Below are positions 1-9,883 of a DNA stretch of 64,000 nt, piece after piece. The notes beneath the pieces were generated by a model that worked only from the letters and a program-made list of their open reading frames with translations, made no database searches and was not told where the DNA came from. This DNA comes from Bryopsis sp. KO-2023. Lineage: Eukaryota; Chlorophyta; Ulvophyceae; Bryopsidales; Bryopsidaceae. How positions within the stretch are numbered: position 1 is the stretch's first letter; every line of letters starts with the position of its first letter. A program made the translations under genes and the position numbers. The stretch spans positions 2,542,001-2,606,000 of the forward strand of contig BSYQ01000008.1 in the NCBI GenBank assembly GCA_030272585.1, in the 5' to 3' direction.

Positions 1-2752
1 ATTTTCCTAGAGTGAATTTCTCCACCAAAGTGGAATCCGACGTGGTACCCCACATATACATTTGTTTGGTCTAATTTTCAGAACGCTGAGATTTTGAAAT
101 GTGCCAAACACATCATTCGAGTTTCAAAAGAAAACCCTCCCTGAGGTGAGACTTACAGGCAATCCTTGATTTTCCTAGAGTGAATTTCTCCACCAAAGTG
201 GAATCCGACATGGCAGCCCACATATACATTTGTCTCATCTAATTTTTGGAACACTGAGATTTTGGAATGTGCCAAACACATCATTCGAGTTTCGAAAGAA
301 AACTTTGCCTAGGGTGAGACTTATGGGCAATCCAAGAAAAAACCTGATTTTCCTAGAGTGAATTTCTCCACCAAAGTGGAATCCGACGTGGTACCCCACA
401 TATACATTTTTTTAGTCTAATTTTTGGAACACTGAGATTTTGGAATGCGCCAAACACATCATTCGAGTTTCGAAAGAAAACTCTCCCTTGGGTGAGACTT
501 ACAGGCAATCCTTGATTTTCCTAGAGTGAATTTCTCCACCAAAGTGGAATCCGACGTGGTACCCCACATATACATTTTTTTGGTCTAATTTTTGGAACAC
601 TGAGATTTTGGAATTGAGATTTTGGAATGCGCCAAACACATCATTCGAGTTTCGAAATAAAACTCTCCCTAGGGTGAGACTCATGGGCAATCCAAGAAAA
701 ACCCTGATTTTCCTAGAGTGAATTTCTCCACCAAAGTGGAATCCGACGTGGCAGCCCACATATACATTTGTTTGATCTAATTTTTAGAACACTGAGATTT
801 TGGAATGCGCCAAACACATCATTCGAGTTTCAAAAGAAAACTCTCCCTTGGGTGAGACTTACAAGCAGTCCTTGTTTTTCCTAGAGTGAATTTCTCCACC
901 AAAGTGAAATCCGACGTGGCAGCTCACATATACATTTGTTTGATCTAATTTTTAGAACACTGAGATTTTGGAATATGCCAAACACATCATTCGAGTTTCG
1001 AAAGAAAACTCTCCCTAGGGTGAGACTTACAGGCAATCCTTGATTTTCCTAGAGTGAATTTCTCCACCAAAGTGGAATCCGACGTGGCAGCTCACATATA
1101 CATTTGTTTGATCTAATTTTTAGAACACTGAGATTCTGGAATGTGCCAAACACATCATTCGAGTTTCAAAAGAAAACTCTCCCTGAGGTGAGACTTACAG
1201 ACAATCCTTGATTTTCCTAGAGTGAATTTCTCCACCAAAGTGGAATCCGACGTGGCAGCCCACATATACATTTGTTTGGTCTAATTTTTGGAACACTGAG
1301 ATTTTGGAATGTGCCAAACACATCATTCGAGTTTCGAAAGAAAACTTCGCCTAGGGTGAGACTTATGGGCAATCCAAGAAAAACCCTGATTTTCTTAGAG
1401 TGAATTTCTCCACCAAAGTGGAATCCGACGTGGCAGCCCACATATACATTTGTTTGATCTAATTTTTAGAACACTGAGATTTTGGAATGTGCCAAACATA
1501 TCATTCGAGTTTCAAAAGAAAACTCTCCCTGAGGTGAGACTTACAGACAATCCTTGATTTTCCTAGAGTGAATTTCTCCACCAAAGTGAAATCCGACGTG
1601 GCAGCCCACATATACATTTGTTTGGTCTAATTTTAATAACACTGAGATTTTGGAATGTGCCAAACACATCATTTGAGTTTCGAAAGAAAAATCTCACTGG
1701 GGTGAGACTTACAGGCAATCCTTGTTTTTCTTAGAGTGAATTTCCCCACCAAAGTGGAATCCGACGTGTCAGCCCACATATACATTTCTTTGGTCTAATT
1801 TTTGGAACACTGAGATTTTGGAATGTGCCAAACACATCATTCGAGTTTCAAAAGAAAACTCTCCCTGAGGTGAGACTTACAGGCAATCCTTGATTTTCCT
1901 AGAGTGAATTTCTCCACCAAAGTGGAATCCGACGTGGCAGCCCACATATACATTTTTTTGGTCTAATTTTCGGAACACTGAGATTTTGGAATGTGCCAAA
2001 CACATCATTTGAGTTTCGAAAGAAAAATCTCACTGGGGTGAGACTTACAGGCAATCCTTGTTTTTCTTAGAGTGAATTTCCCCACCAAAGTGGAATCCGA
2101 CGTGTCAGCCCACATATACATTTCTTTGGTCTAATTTTTGAAACACTGAGATTTTGGAATGTGCCAAACACATCATTCGAGTTTCAAAAGAAAACTCTCC
2201 CTGAGGTGAGACTTACAGGCAATCCTTGATTTTCCTAGAGTGAATTTCTCCACCAAAGTGGAATCCGACGTGGCAGCCCACATATACATTTTTTTGGTCT
2301 AATTTTCGGAACACCGAGATTTTGGAATGTGCCAAACACATCGTTCGAGTTTCGAAAGAAAAATATCCCTAGGGTGAGACTTATAGGCAATTCAAGAAAA
2401 AATCAGATTTTCCTAGAGTGAATTTCTCCACCAAAGTGAAATCCGACGTGGCAGCCCACATGTACATTTGTTTGGTCTAATTTTAAGAACACTGAGATTT
2501 TGGAATGCGCCAAACACATCATTCGAGTTTCGAAAGAAAACTCTCCCTAGGGTGAGACTTACAGGCAATCCTTGTTTTTCTTAGAGTGAATTTCTCCACC
2601 AAAGTGGAATCCGACGTGGCAGCCCACATATACATTTGTTTGGTCTAATTTTTGGAACACTGAGGTTTTGGAATGCGCCAAACACATCATTCGAGTTTCG
2701 AAAGAAAACTCTCCCTGGGGTGAGACTTACAGGCAATCCTTGATTTTCCTAG
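1..2752. repeat. 168/178-bp satellite array, about 16 units
   Basis: Unit starts (the motif attttcctagagtg or a close variant) fall at 2, 169, 347, 515, 707, 875, 1043, 1211, 1389, 1557, 1725, 1893, 2061, 2229, 2406, 2574 and 2743. Most spacings are 168; three are 177-178 because the junction reads gggcaatccaagaaaaa instead of the shorter caggcaatccttg; one is 192 through a local duplication near 607-630. Units at 1725 and 2061 share private variants, as do 1893 and 2229, so a 336-bp dimer has been duplicated. The array is cut by the left window edge and ends abruptly at about 2752. Nucleosome-size tandem units suggest centromeric or pericentromeric satellite DNA, which is inference. Because 168 is 56 codons, minus-strand open frames appear in it by chance. 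Confidence 0.97.
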
Positions 2753-3390
2753 CTTGTTCGCTGTTAGACTTTGCTTTGATTTTTAAAATGGCCCACCCAA
2801 ACTTTTTTTGCCCCACTAAGTTCATATGGCTACAGTTATGAATAACACCCTACAGAAGCAATGATGAGTTTTATCATCCGCGGCTTCTTCGTGTGTAATC
2901 ATGATTTGATTTGATTTATCATCTGCGGTACTGATGCGAGAGAGCTTTTCGGAGCGTCACAACACCTACATGACACCGTCTGAGGATGGGACTCCGAAGC
3001 GTCTTGTCCATGTGCAGTTCCCATCCCTGCAATGCACCGCCTCTCAGTCGAAGTTCACAAAAGAATTTGATTCGATGATCGCTTCAGTCAAAGAAGATCG
3101 CAAGTGCTGTTGGTTCAGGTTGCTGCTCCTGAACCAACGACAATGAAATCACCGAATGCAGATGTCGCCGCGACACACATGGGCCGTGAGTTGCATCGTC
3201 AATCCGCGGGATCGTTTCTGCTCCACCCTTGTTTGCGATCGTAGGGGGAGATTGCGACGCGAGGAGGAAAGGGCCCAGGTAGATGGACTTCAGGAATGTG
3301 GCTGGGGCGGTCCCACTTTGGTGTGTTGGGCTTATGTGGGATATAATCAGGGCACGAAACTGGGGAGGAGAATGTGAATGTGTGCAGAGA
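2753..3390. other. spacer between satellite and pseudogene
   Basis: Unique sequence follows the last satellite unit. Short open frames exist (for example 2934-3146 on the plus strand), but none matches a family I recognise. The stretch might be further decayed acetyl-CoA carboxylase central-domain sequence, since the pseudogene downstream begins in the middle of that protein. I cannot show this from the sequence. Confidence 0.4.
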
Positions 3391-5416
3391 GGCGGTGATC
3401 GACACCCCAGGAGGCCGCCTCCATACGTACAAATCTCGACAGCCGGACGCTTGCAGTCCGGCACCACCCTTCAACCTCCAGCCGGTTCTCAAGAAATACG
3501 ACCCTCTGGATCTCCTCTGGAATTTTAAAGATTGGCGGCTCGCCGCCACCAAAGGACATAACTATTATGATTTCCCCAAGGTGTTTGGCGATGCTCTTTG
3601 TGAGACTTGGGGGGAGAGGGCAGCTGATGGGAAACCTGGTGCAGTCCCTCCTAGCGATAGCGAACGATTACGTATCAAGTCGGGGGATTTCGGGCCCAAA
3701 AAAGATGCGATGTTTCAGGTCGCCTCGAAATATGCTCTGCAAGAAAAGCTCCCTGTGGTGTGTCTCGCTGCCAATTCGGGGGTCAGGATTGGCCTGGCCA
3801 TGGAAGTTCAAGATAAGCTCAAGGTGGTGCAGGATTGGGGGGACCATGGTTTGTCTTAGACATGCCACTCAATCCTGCTGATTCATACAGTTGCATACCC
3901 GGTTGAAAGACAGCTTGTTGTTTCACTGGAACAGTGGGACTGGTTCTCTTTGCCACGTTTATTAGTCAGCAAATTTTCGGATGTTTTTGGCTCTGTTTAG
4001 GTGGAATAGTTGAAACAAACTGGAAGATGCCAACTTTCGGAAACTCACAAACGCGGCAAAAGCCGCCCTGGAAAATGCTCTTTTCGCAAAGGGACCAAAG
4101 GACCACAAGGTGAAAAGCAATGGATTCTGACTGATGTCATTGGTCTGGAAGATGGCCTTGGGGTGGAGTGCTTGTCTGGAACCAGCGCCATTGCAGGGAC
4201 TTTCTCCAAAGCCTTCAGGGAGGGTTTCATGATCACTCTGGTCAGTGGATAGACCGTCGGGATCAGGACTTGTGTCGCTTGACTTGGAAGGAGGTGAGCA
4301 ATAATTGAAAGAAACACTCATAAAGTCTGCCCTTTTTGTGCTTTCTGTGTTTGTTTCTTCCTGAGGGGAGTGGGTCCCCCCTGCATACTTATTATTTTCC
4401 ATGGTCTCTATGGTGATGTTCTAAAAACAATCTAACACATGATTGATGTTGAGAAATATGATTTTCTGCCGACCTCTAGATTCTCAGAGAGTTGATCTGA
4501 TTTATTGAAAATGGACCGATTTTGGCATTTTCCAAGGTGCATTCAGCGAATCAACCAGCCAATCATTCTCACCGGATTTCAGACCTTAAACATGCTCCTC
4601 GACCATGAGGTTTACTCCTCCCACATGCAACTCGAAGGTCCCAGAGTGATGGGTGAATGGGGTGTCACACAGTAGACGGTGATTTGGAGGGCGTGCGGTG
4701 CATTCTGCGCTGGCTGAGTTATGCTCCCCACGTTCTTGGGGCAGCGCCCTTGCCACTTCCAACTTCTGACCCCATCATGCGAACCATTGCTTATTCCCCA
4801 ACAGAGACAGAATCGCAGGTGGGTGTTCTGCAGCCATAGTTGCATGTCCAGTTCTTTAAAAAAAAAAAAAAAAAAAAAAACAGAATTAAAAGAAACAGAA
4901 ACAGAATTATATGTGTCTCAGTTGTTCAGAGAGGCCTAACAATGTAGGATGCCAGCAGGGATGCCACTGGATCATGTTCTGGACTCTTTGTTGAGCGTGT
5001 TGAACTGTGTGCTGATTCAACTGTGAGAGGTGGGGTATTGGAGCCTGAGGTGCTGTAAATATCAAGTTCCGTTGGCAAGGCTTGATCAAAGCCATGGACT
5101 GAGTACCCTGAGATCCAGTCGCTGCAGAGATTGGGGAAAGCTGAGAGTGGGCAGAAGCTGAAAGAATGGGTCAAGTGAATGGGTGAGTGGGTTGCTTCCG
5201 GTCTTCCGACAAGTCGCTGTCCAGTTCGCAGAAATGCACGATAAACCATCCAGAATGGGGGAGAAGGGAGTGATTCGTGGGGTGGTGGTTTGGAAGCATG
5301 CGAGAGCATTTTTTTGTTCAGAGGCGGAAGCGAACGTTGACGGAGGAAGCTCTGAAGCTCTGATCAAACACATCTCATCAGCTGACGAGAACATGGCCAG
5401 AAGCAATGGTTCTTGA
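3391..5416 (+). pseudogene. acetyl-CoA carboxylase carboxyltransferase-domain pseudogene
   Basis: Pieces of the carboxyltransferase half of the eukaryotic single-chain acetyl-CoA carboxylase (malonyl-CoA synthesis for fatty acids) appear in the right order: YYDFPKVF (about 3560), LAIANDYV (3654), SGDFGPKKDAMF and AANSGVRIGLAMEV (3688-3810), TDVIGLEDGLGVE (4129-4170), TVGI..CVA.LG (4253-4288), EVYSSHMQLEGP (4607), DLEGVRCILRWLSY (4681), RGGVLEPE (5023-5048), AVNIKFRWQGLIKAMD (5053-5099) and [15 protein letters not shown] (5210-5258). It is disabled by several frame changes (near 3640, 3685, 4118, 4665 and 5049), stop codons at 3857, in-frame TAG 4250 and TGA 4280 inside a conserved core, and loss of about 200 residues between 4830 and 4960, where a poly(A) run sits. 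Two GT-AG introns (ending near 4000 and 4582) are still visible, so this is a decayed gene copy rather than a processed retrocopy. Confidence 0.88.
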
Positions 5417-6375
5417 ATTCTTTGCTCGAGGATGTTGATTTGATGTTGATTTGCTGTCTGGTGCGTAGAACCTTTTCTCTTTCTAAATTTATCACTTTCG
5501 AAAGCCCGATACAGTCAGCCCATCCATGTTGGAAATTGGTGCCAATTAGTTTGTTTATTGTGAAAATGGTGGTGGAGGGCTGATCACTAAAGCTTGTCGT
5601 GTCCATTATTTTGACCAGATATGGAAGCCAAGGGCATCAAACTCTACAGCGATAAATCTGGTTTGAATGGCATTGAGAGCAAGCTGTGGCAAGACGATGG
5701 GATCGTGTTACGTTGGGGAAATTCACCTGTAGGCCGAGCTCGATTCACCATGGAGCTGAAATCGATTGGATCCATGGTGAACAAGTTGTCAGCACCCTAG
5801 GAGGAAAGATGGGTTTGATAGGAGGTCCAGAAGAAGCGATCAAAAATCGAGGAGAGAGAAGCAGGGAAAGAAGATTTCGAGTATTTATGGGGCTTTGGCT
5901 TTAAGTATGTTGAATTGGTTTTGCATACAAAGAGCATTGATGCATTCAATGCAAATATTTTTCTTAGTAATAGGGGCAAAAAGGATCTGCATTTTCTCGG
6001 CACCTGAAGCAAAGGTCAAGAAGCAGCTGGATCCAGACAGTTTTGATGAAAAAAGAGCCACTGTGATGGTGGTGGCCCGATGCAACAGAGTTTCAGCTTT
6101 TACTGGTGAGACCATGGCTGGTGCAGCAGCCTGATTTGGAGGGTTGTTGAGTATCACCAAGAATCACCCATGGATATACCTGGATATACCTGGCCAGGTA
6201 TCCCGTTTTTGTACAGGTTTTTTCTGAAGTGGGGCTTGTTGCGGTCTTCGTTTCACCAACAATTCGTTTCACCAACACCACCACTGTTACCCACCCACCC
6301 ACCCACCCTATCCCGTAATCACCTTCACTGCCATACAAGCTTATCACGATCTGCTACCTCGCCATGACGTTATAG
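5417..6375. other. spacer, possible carboxylase tail
   Basis: The stretch 5640-5790 can be read as LWQDDGIVLRW followed by FTMELKSIGSMVNKL, which loosely resembles the extreme C-terminus of acetyl-CoA carboxylase. If so, the pseudogene extends to about 5790. The rest has no convincing gene. An 11-bp direct repeat (tggatatacc) lies at 6171-6191 and a short (accc)n run near 6293-6309. Confidence 0.35.
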
Positions 6376-6826
6376 ATCACTGGTGTTCGTGGCCAAACAA
6401 GTGCCAGTGGCACTCACCACAGCCACCAGCTTTACAACGCCTAAAAAGCCATTCACAATCGCTTCCTCTCACTCCCTCTTGACCTCGCCATGACGTTATA
6501 GTTCACTGGTTTTTGTGGCCAAACAAGTGCCAGTGGCACCACCACCACCACCATCTCTACACATTCACAATTGGCTTCCCCTCACTCCCTCTTGACCTCG
6601 CCATGACGTTTTTGTTCACTGGCGTTCGTGGCCAAACGAGCGCCAGTGGCACTCACCACAATCACGAAGTTCACTGGCGTTCGTCAAACGAGCTCCAGTG
6701 GCACTCACCACAGCCACGAAGTTCACTGGCGTTTGTGGCCAAACGACTCGTTTGAAACGAGCGCCAGTGGCACTCACCACAACTACGAAGTTCACTAGCG
6801 TTCGTGGCCAAACGAGCGCCAGCGGC
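6376..6826. repeat. array of six palindromic hairpin repeats
   Basis: Six near-copies of a dyad occur at 6379-6410, 6504-6535, 6618-6648, 6672-6700, 6724-6769 and 6792-6824. A typical unit is cactggcgttcgt, a short centre ggcca, then aacgagcgccagtg; the arms are about 13 bp with one mismatch. The units are joined by gcactcaccacaaccacgaag. The first three copies lie in longer units that share ctcgccatgacgtt (6358, 6484, 6597). The copy at 6724 has gained an extra insertion (gactcgtttga). The array ends about 140 bp before the start codon of the next gene, so it may be regulatory, but that is inference. Confidence 0.9.
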
Positions 6827-6965
6827 ACTCACCCACCGCCGCCCATCACCTTTCGAACACCTTATAAGCGAATCACAATCAGCTCCCTCCAAGTCCCTCT
6901 GCAAGCCTAGCACACACAAAAGACCTGTAAACACACGGAAAAAAAAACAGAAAGGAAAAAAAAAA

Positions 6966-7804
6966 ATGCCTTCGAGCGTCGATTCGGGAGAGTCCTTGAG
7001 ACAAGTCTCACATGAACAGAGCGAGGAAGGTATCTTTCCCGTGGTTGTTTGTGTCGAGTGGTTAAGCTGTTATCCTTTGGTCGGCGAGATCCAGGGTTCG
7101 ATTCCTTGAGGGTGATACTTTCATGTTCATGTTCTATAGATTCTCGGGGAGCACTCCAACAATGTTTGAACGATGCGATGCATAGGGAGGAAGAGATGAG
7201 AAGACAACTTCATGTGATAGGCGAAGATTGCACTCGTTTAAAACTAGATTTGAAATCGGAACGTCACGGTCGATTAATGGCCGATTTAGATAGAAAACGA
7301 CTACAAGATCTTCTTGGTGAGCAAGGAAAAAAAATCAGAGAACTAGAAAAAGAAATAAGAGAGTTGAGGTGTCCGTCTTTCGGGAAAGTCGGGAGTGGTG
7401 AAATAGGGACGAGGGGCCTAACGCCTATAAATATAGGCGTTAAACCGAAGGAAAATGCGGTGGTACCACTTCGATTGCCAAAATGTTTTTCATGCACAAA
7501 AACGGAATGCCGAAAAGTTTGCGAGCGAGGACACAGAATTTGTGTTGAACACACAATTGGGTTGTGGGTGTTGAAAAAAGCAATAGAATATTATCGGGAA
7601 CACAAGACGTGGTCGGAGAGTGAAGACGTCGTTTTTTCAACGACAATTGGCGGGGGATTACCTCACCCGTGCCCTTTGTGTTCAAAAAAAAAGTTACGAT
7701 TAACAAGAGGAAAAAAATCAATGGAGTTGGTAAGTGAATATACAAAAATGTATCTCACTCGTTCGGCCGAGGCCGAAGATGTGGCTTCGGTTAATAATGC
7801 CTAA
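6966..7804 (+). CDS. coiled-coil protein with C-terminal Cys/His cluster
   Basis: Modelled as two exons, 6966-7029 and 7140-7804, giving 242 residues; the intron starts gtatct and ends ctatag and keeps frame. The ATG at 6966 follows an A-rich leader and opens an acidic N-terminus. Residues about 25-95 are charged heptad-like sequence (HREEEMRRQ, LEKEIRELR) that should form a coiled coil. A cluster follows: CFSCTKTEC, CERGHRICVEH and, about 50 residues later, HPCPLC. This spacing (CxxC...C..C..H.CxxH...CxxC) looks like a RING-type or other zinc-binding fold. An E3 ligase role would be a guess. I do not recognise a named family. A perfect 24-bp dyad sits in the linker-coding sequence at 7419-7442. 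Confidence 0.6.
7045..7116 (+). other. tRNA-like element inside an intron
   Basis: Within intron 1 of the preceding gene there is an A-box-like tgtcgagtggttaag (7052-7066) and a perfect B-box gggttcgattcc (7094-7105) at normal tRNA spacing. A five-pair T-stem can be drawn (cagggttcgattccttg). The acceptor arm pairs only through many G-U wobbles and no standard anticodon loop is evident. This fits a degenerate tRNA or a tRNA-derived SINE head rather than a working tRNA. Confidence 0.4.
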
Positions 7805-8922
7805 ATATGTATGCCTTTTTTTTTTTTTTTCGATCATAAAATTTCTGAGAGTGGTTCAAGGCTACTGGTGACCTGTGAAATTAGTCACTTACAGATGGTG
7901 GTATGTGGAAATTAGGTGACCTATGGAATTGGTCACTGACAGGTGGTGGTCTGTGGGAATTAGGTGACCTGTGGAATTGGTCACTGACAGGTGGTGGTCT
8001 GTGGGAATTAGGTGACCTGTGGAATTGGTCACTGTCAGGTGGTGGTCCGTGGGAACAGTGTGGTATATGATGAGGGGCCTGAGAGTTGCAGATTATGCAT
8101 TATTCGTTTAGTTTCAATTTTTGTTGCATGTTTCGTCCCTGTTTACTTTTTTCCATCCTGCAGATTTCTTTTATTGTCCCAACTGAACTAAATTGTCCCA
8201 ACTGAACCAAATTCGGCAGCAACAAAAGCTGCACATTTCATGAAGATGTGCACCAGTATTACATCAATTCTGCACCTGCACCAAAGTAAGCTTTGGGATA
8301 TATTACGTCAATACATCTTCTTGTGAGACCCGGCATTTCAGAAACAAGCTCACACTATCCAACCAATGCAACACCATCCCAAGCATGTCCTCTCAGAACC
8401 AATATTGCTACATCAATATATTTGTTCATCATCCAGGATTTCTCTGCCCACATAACTCTACAGCAACCCCATACTATAAAAGTGGCAAAAAACAAAGAAG
8501 AAAAGAGTGCCCAAGCAAAGATATATCTTATTTATGAAAAATAACCATCCTCCCAGTGACAGCACCCTCCTGATTTTTGACCTCATAATATATATATATG
8601 TATATATATATTCTTGCGGGCGACTCCCCGCAAGAAGACTCCACCACAGCTGCCCCTCTGATCAGCTGCCAGCTTACTGGGGTGTTATCCACTAGCCTGT
8701 CAATCTGGAGACCAATCCCTGTTGCTTCGCCGGCTGCTCTGACCATGCCTTGAAAAAAGCATGAAGGGGAAAAAAACAAGAACCCCAAATATTATCCAAG
8801 ATGAAAGTTTTGACCCACGAAATACCAAATCGATCAAAACTGAGAGAGCCAGAAATGGCGATAGGATGTTTGGTTTCATTTCCTCCTGCTGTCGAATGAT
8901 GGTGAAGTTTAAACGAGCTAAC
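7805..8922. other. non-coding spacer with a minisatellite and a perfect hairpin
   Basis: No gene is supported here. Positions 7821-7835 are a poly(T) run just after the stop codon. The 48-bp minisatellite at 7867-8058 is listed separately. An (at)n run at 8587-8610 leads straight into a perfect 10-bp inverted repeat, ttcttgcggg/cccgcaagaa (8611-8620 and 8627-8636, 6-nt loop). The strand where the ABC-transporter relic should continue (below 8922) shows no signature or Walker B motif. Confidence 0.6.
7867..8058. repeat. 48-bp minisatellite, four copies
   Basis: Copies begin with ggtgacct at 7867, 7915, 7963 and 8011, exactly 48 bp apart. The middle copies are nearly identical and the first and last have diverged. 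Each unit contains the dyad gtgacc...ggtcac with a 9-nt centre, so every copy could fold as a small hairpin. Confidence 0.95.
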
Positions 8923-9740
8923 CTGTGGAATGATTGCGATTCGGTCCCACAATTGCATGAGGCCGATCTTCGAAATGTCTACCCCATCGATGACAATTTT
9001 TCGGGAATCCAATTCCACCAGTCTGAACAAGGCATTGATCAAAGACAACTTGCCAGCTCCAGTCCGCCCTACAACTCCGATTTTTTCCCCTCCATTCAGA
9101 ACTGCACTCATTCCTTTAAGAACCAACAGAAGCCCTGGCCGGTACCTGCGATATTAACCAAAGGAAAAAAATATATACACAGAAAGCACCCATTAACTTC
9201 CAGCCTGTATTTCAATTCCTTAAAAAAAAAGCTGAAAAAAAAAATATCCACCCCTACAATGGAACGAAAAGGAAAAACAAAAAACCGTGTACAAAGCTTG
9301 AAAAGTGCTTCAAAAAAACACAAAAGTTACCCCAAAAAGCAAAAACAGAGAAAAAGAAACGATCATAAAAAATATATGTCATAACCCCCCCCAAAAAAAA
9401 TAAAATAGGAAATACAAATCGTTTCAAGCAAACCAACCTCATTTCCACTTTTTGGATCAAGACTCCTCTTGTAGCCGGCCATTCGGGGGGCACGGAATCC
9501 GGCATGTTGAACTCAGCCTCTTCTTCCTGATTGCCATATTCAACGATCCTTTCAACGGCATTGAACATATTTTCGGTCAGACTGGCCAGCCTGACAGTCA
9601 TCGAAGTGAAAGCCGTGATTTGAAGGGCATAGGAGAGAGTCAACCCAACTATGGCGGAGGACCCTCCCTGCTCCACGGCCAGAACACCAGCGAACAAAGC
9701 AGCAAACGCGCCAAGACTTTCCAGTTGAAAGTTTAGCCAC
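8923..9740 (-). pseudogene. truncated ABCC (MRP-type) transporter fragment
   Basis: Two exons on the minus strand, 9740-9438 and 9145-8923, join in frame. The first encodes the end of the second membrane domain (AIVGLTLSYALQITAF, then ENMFNAVERIVEYGN and PPEWPATRGVLI). The second opens the second nucleotide-binding domain ([13 protein letters not shown], Walker [11 protein letters not shown], then [11 protein letters not shown] and IIPQ). In ABCC proteins Walker A ends GKS or GKT; here the Mg-binding Ser/Thr is Leu. After the Q-loop glutamine no exon with the ABC signature or Walker B can be found downstream, and the rest of the transporter is missing upstream (a different gene starts at 9884). 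I read it as a gene relic whose splice sites have survived. Confidence 0.8.
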
Positions 9741-9883
9741 CTTAGAAAAAAGAATACACATCAAAAGGTAAATGAAAAGAACTTTTTTTACAATTCAACC
9801 TAAAGAGGTGGTCCTAAAAAGTTCAATATGCAGCATTTTTGCTCTCTTGTTCTTTCGGGGGGGAAAAATAAATCATAGCTACA

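Noticed and set aside
499-1441. Open frames of 86 and 74 codons on the minus strand of the satellite
   Set aside because: They arise because the 168-bp unit is a multiple of three and lacks stops in one frame. They break at every 178-bp unit and have no domain.
1-2752. CRISPR-like array
   Set aside because: The whole 168-bp unit is conserved, with no short repeat/unique spacer alternation, and the DNA is eukaryotic.
3391-5416. Frame changes in the carboxylase as sequencing errors
   Set aside because: More than forty exons elsewhere in the window join without a single frame error, and about 600 coding bases are missing here as well.
8692-8922. Continuation of the ABC nucleotide-binding domain
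   Set aside because: No LSGGQ-type signature, Walker B or H-loop can be read in any minus-strand frame.
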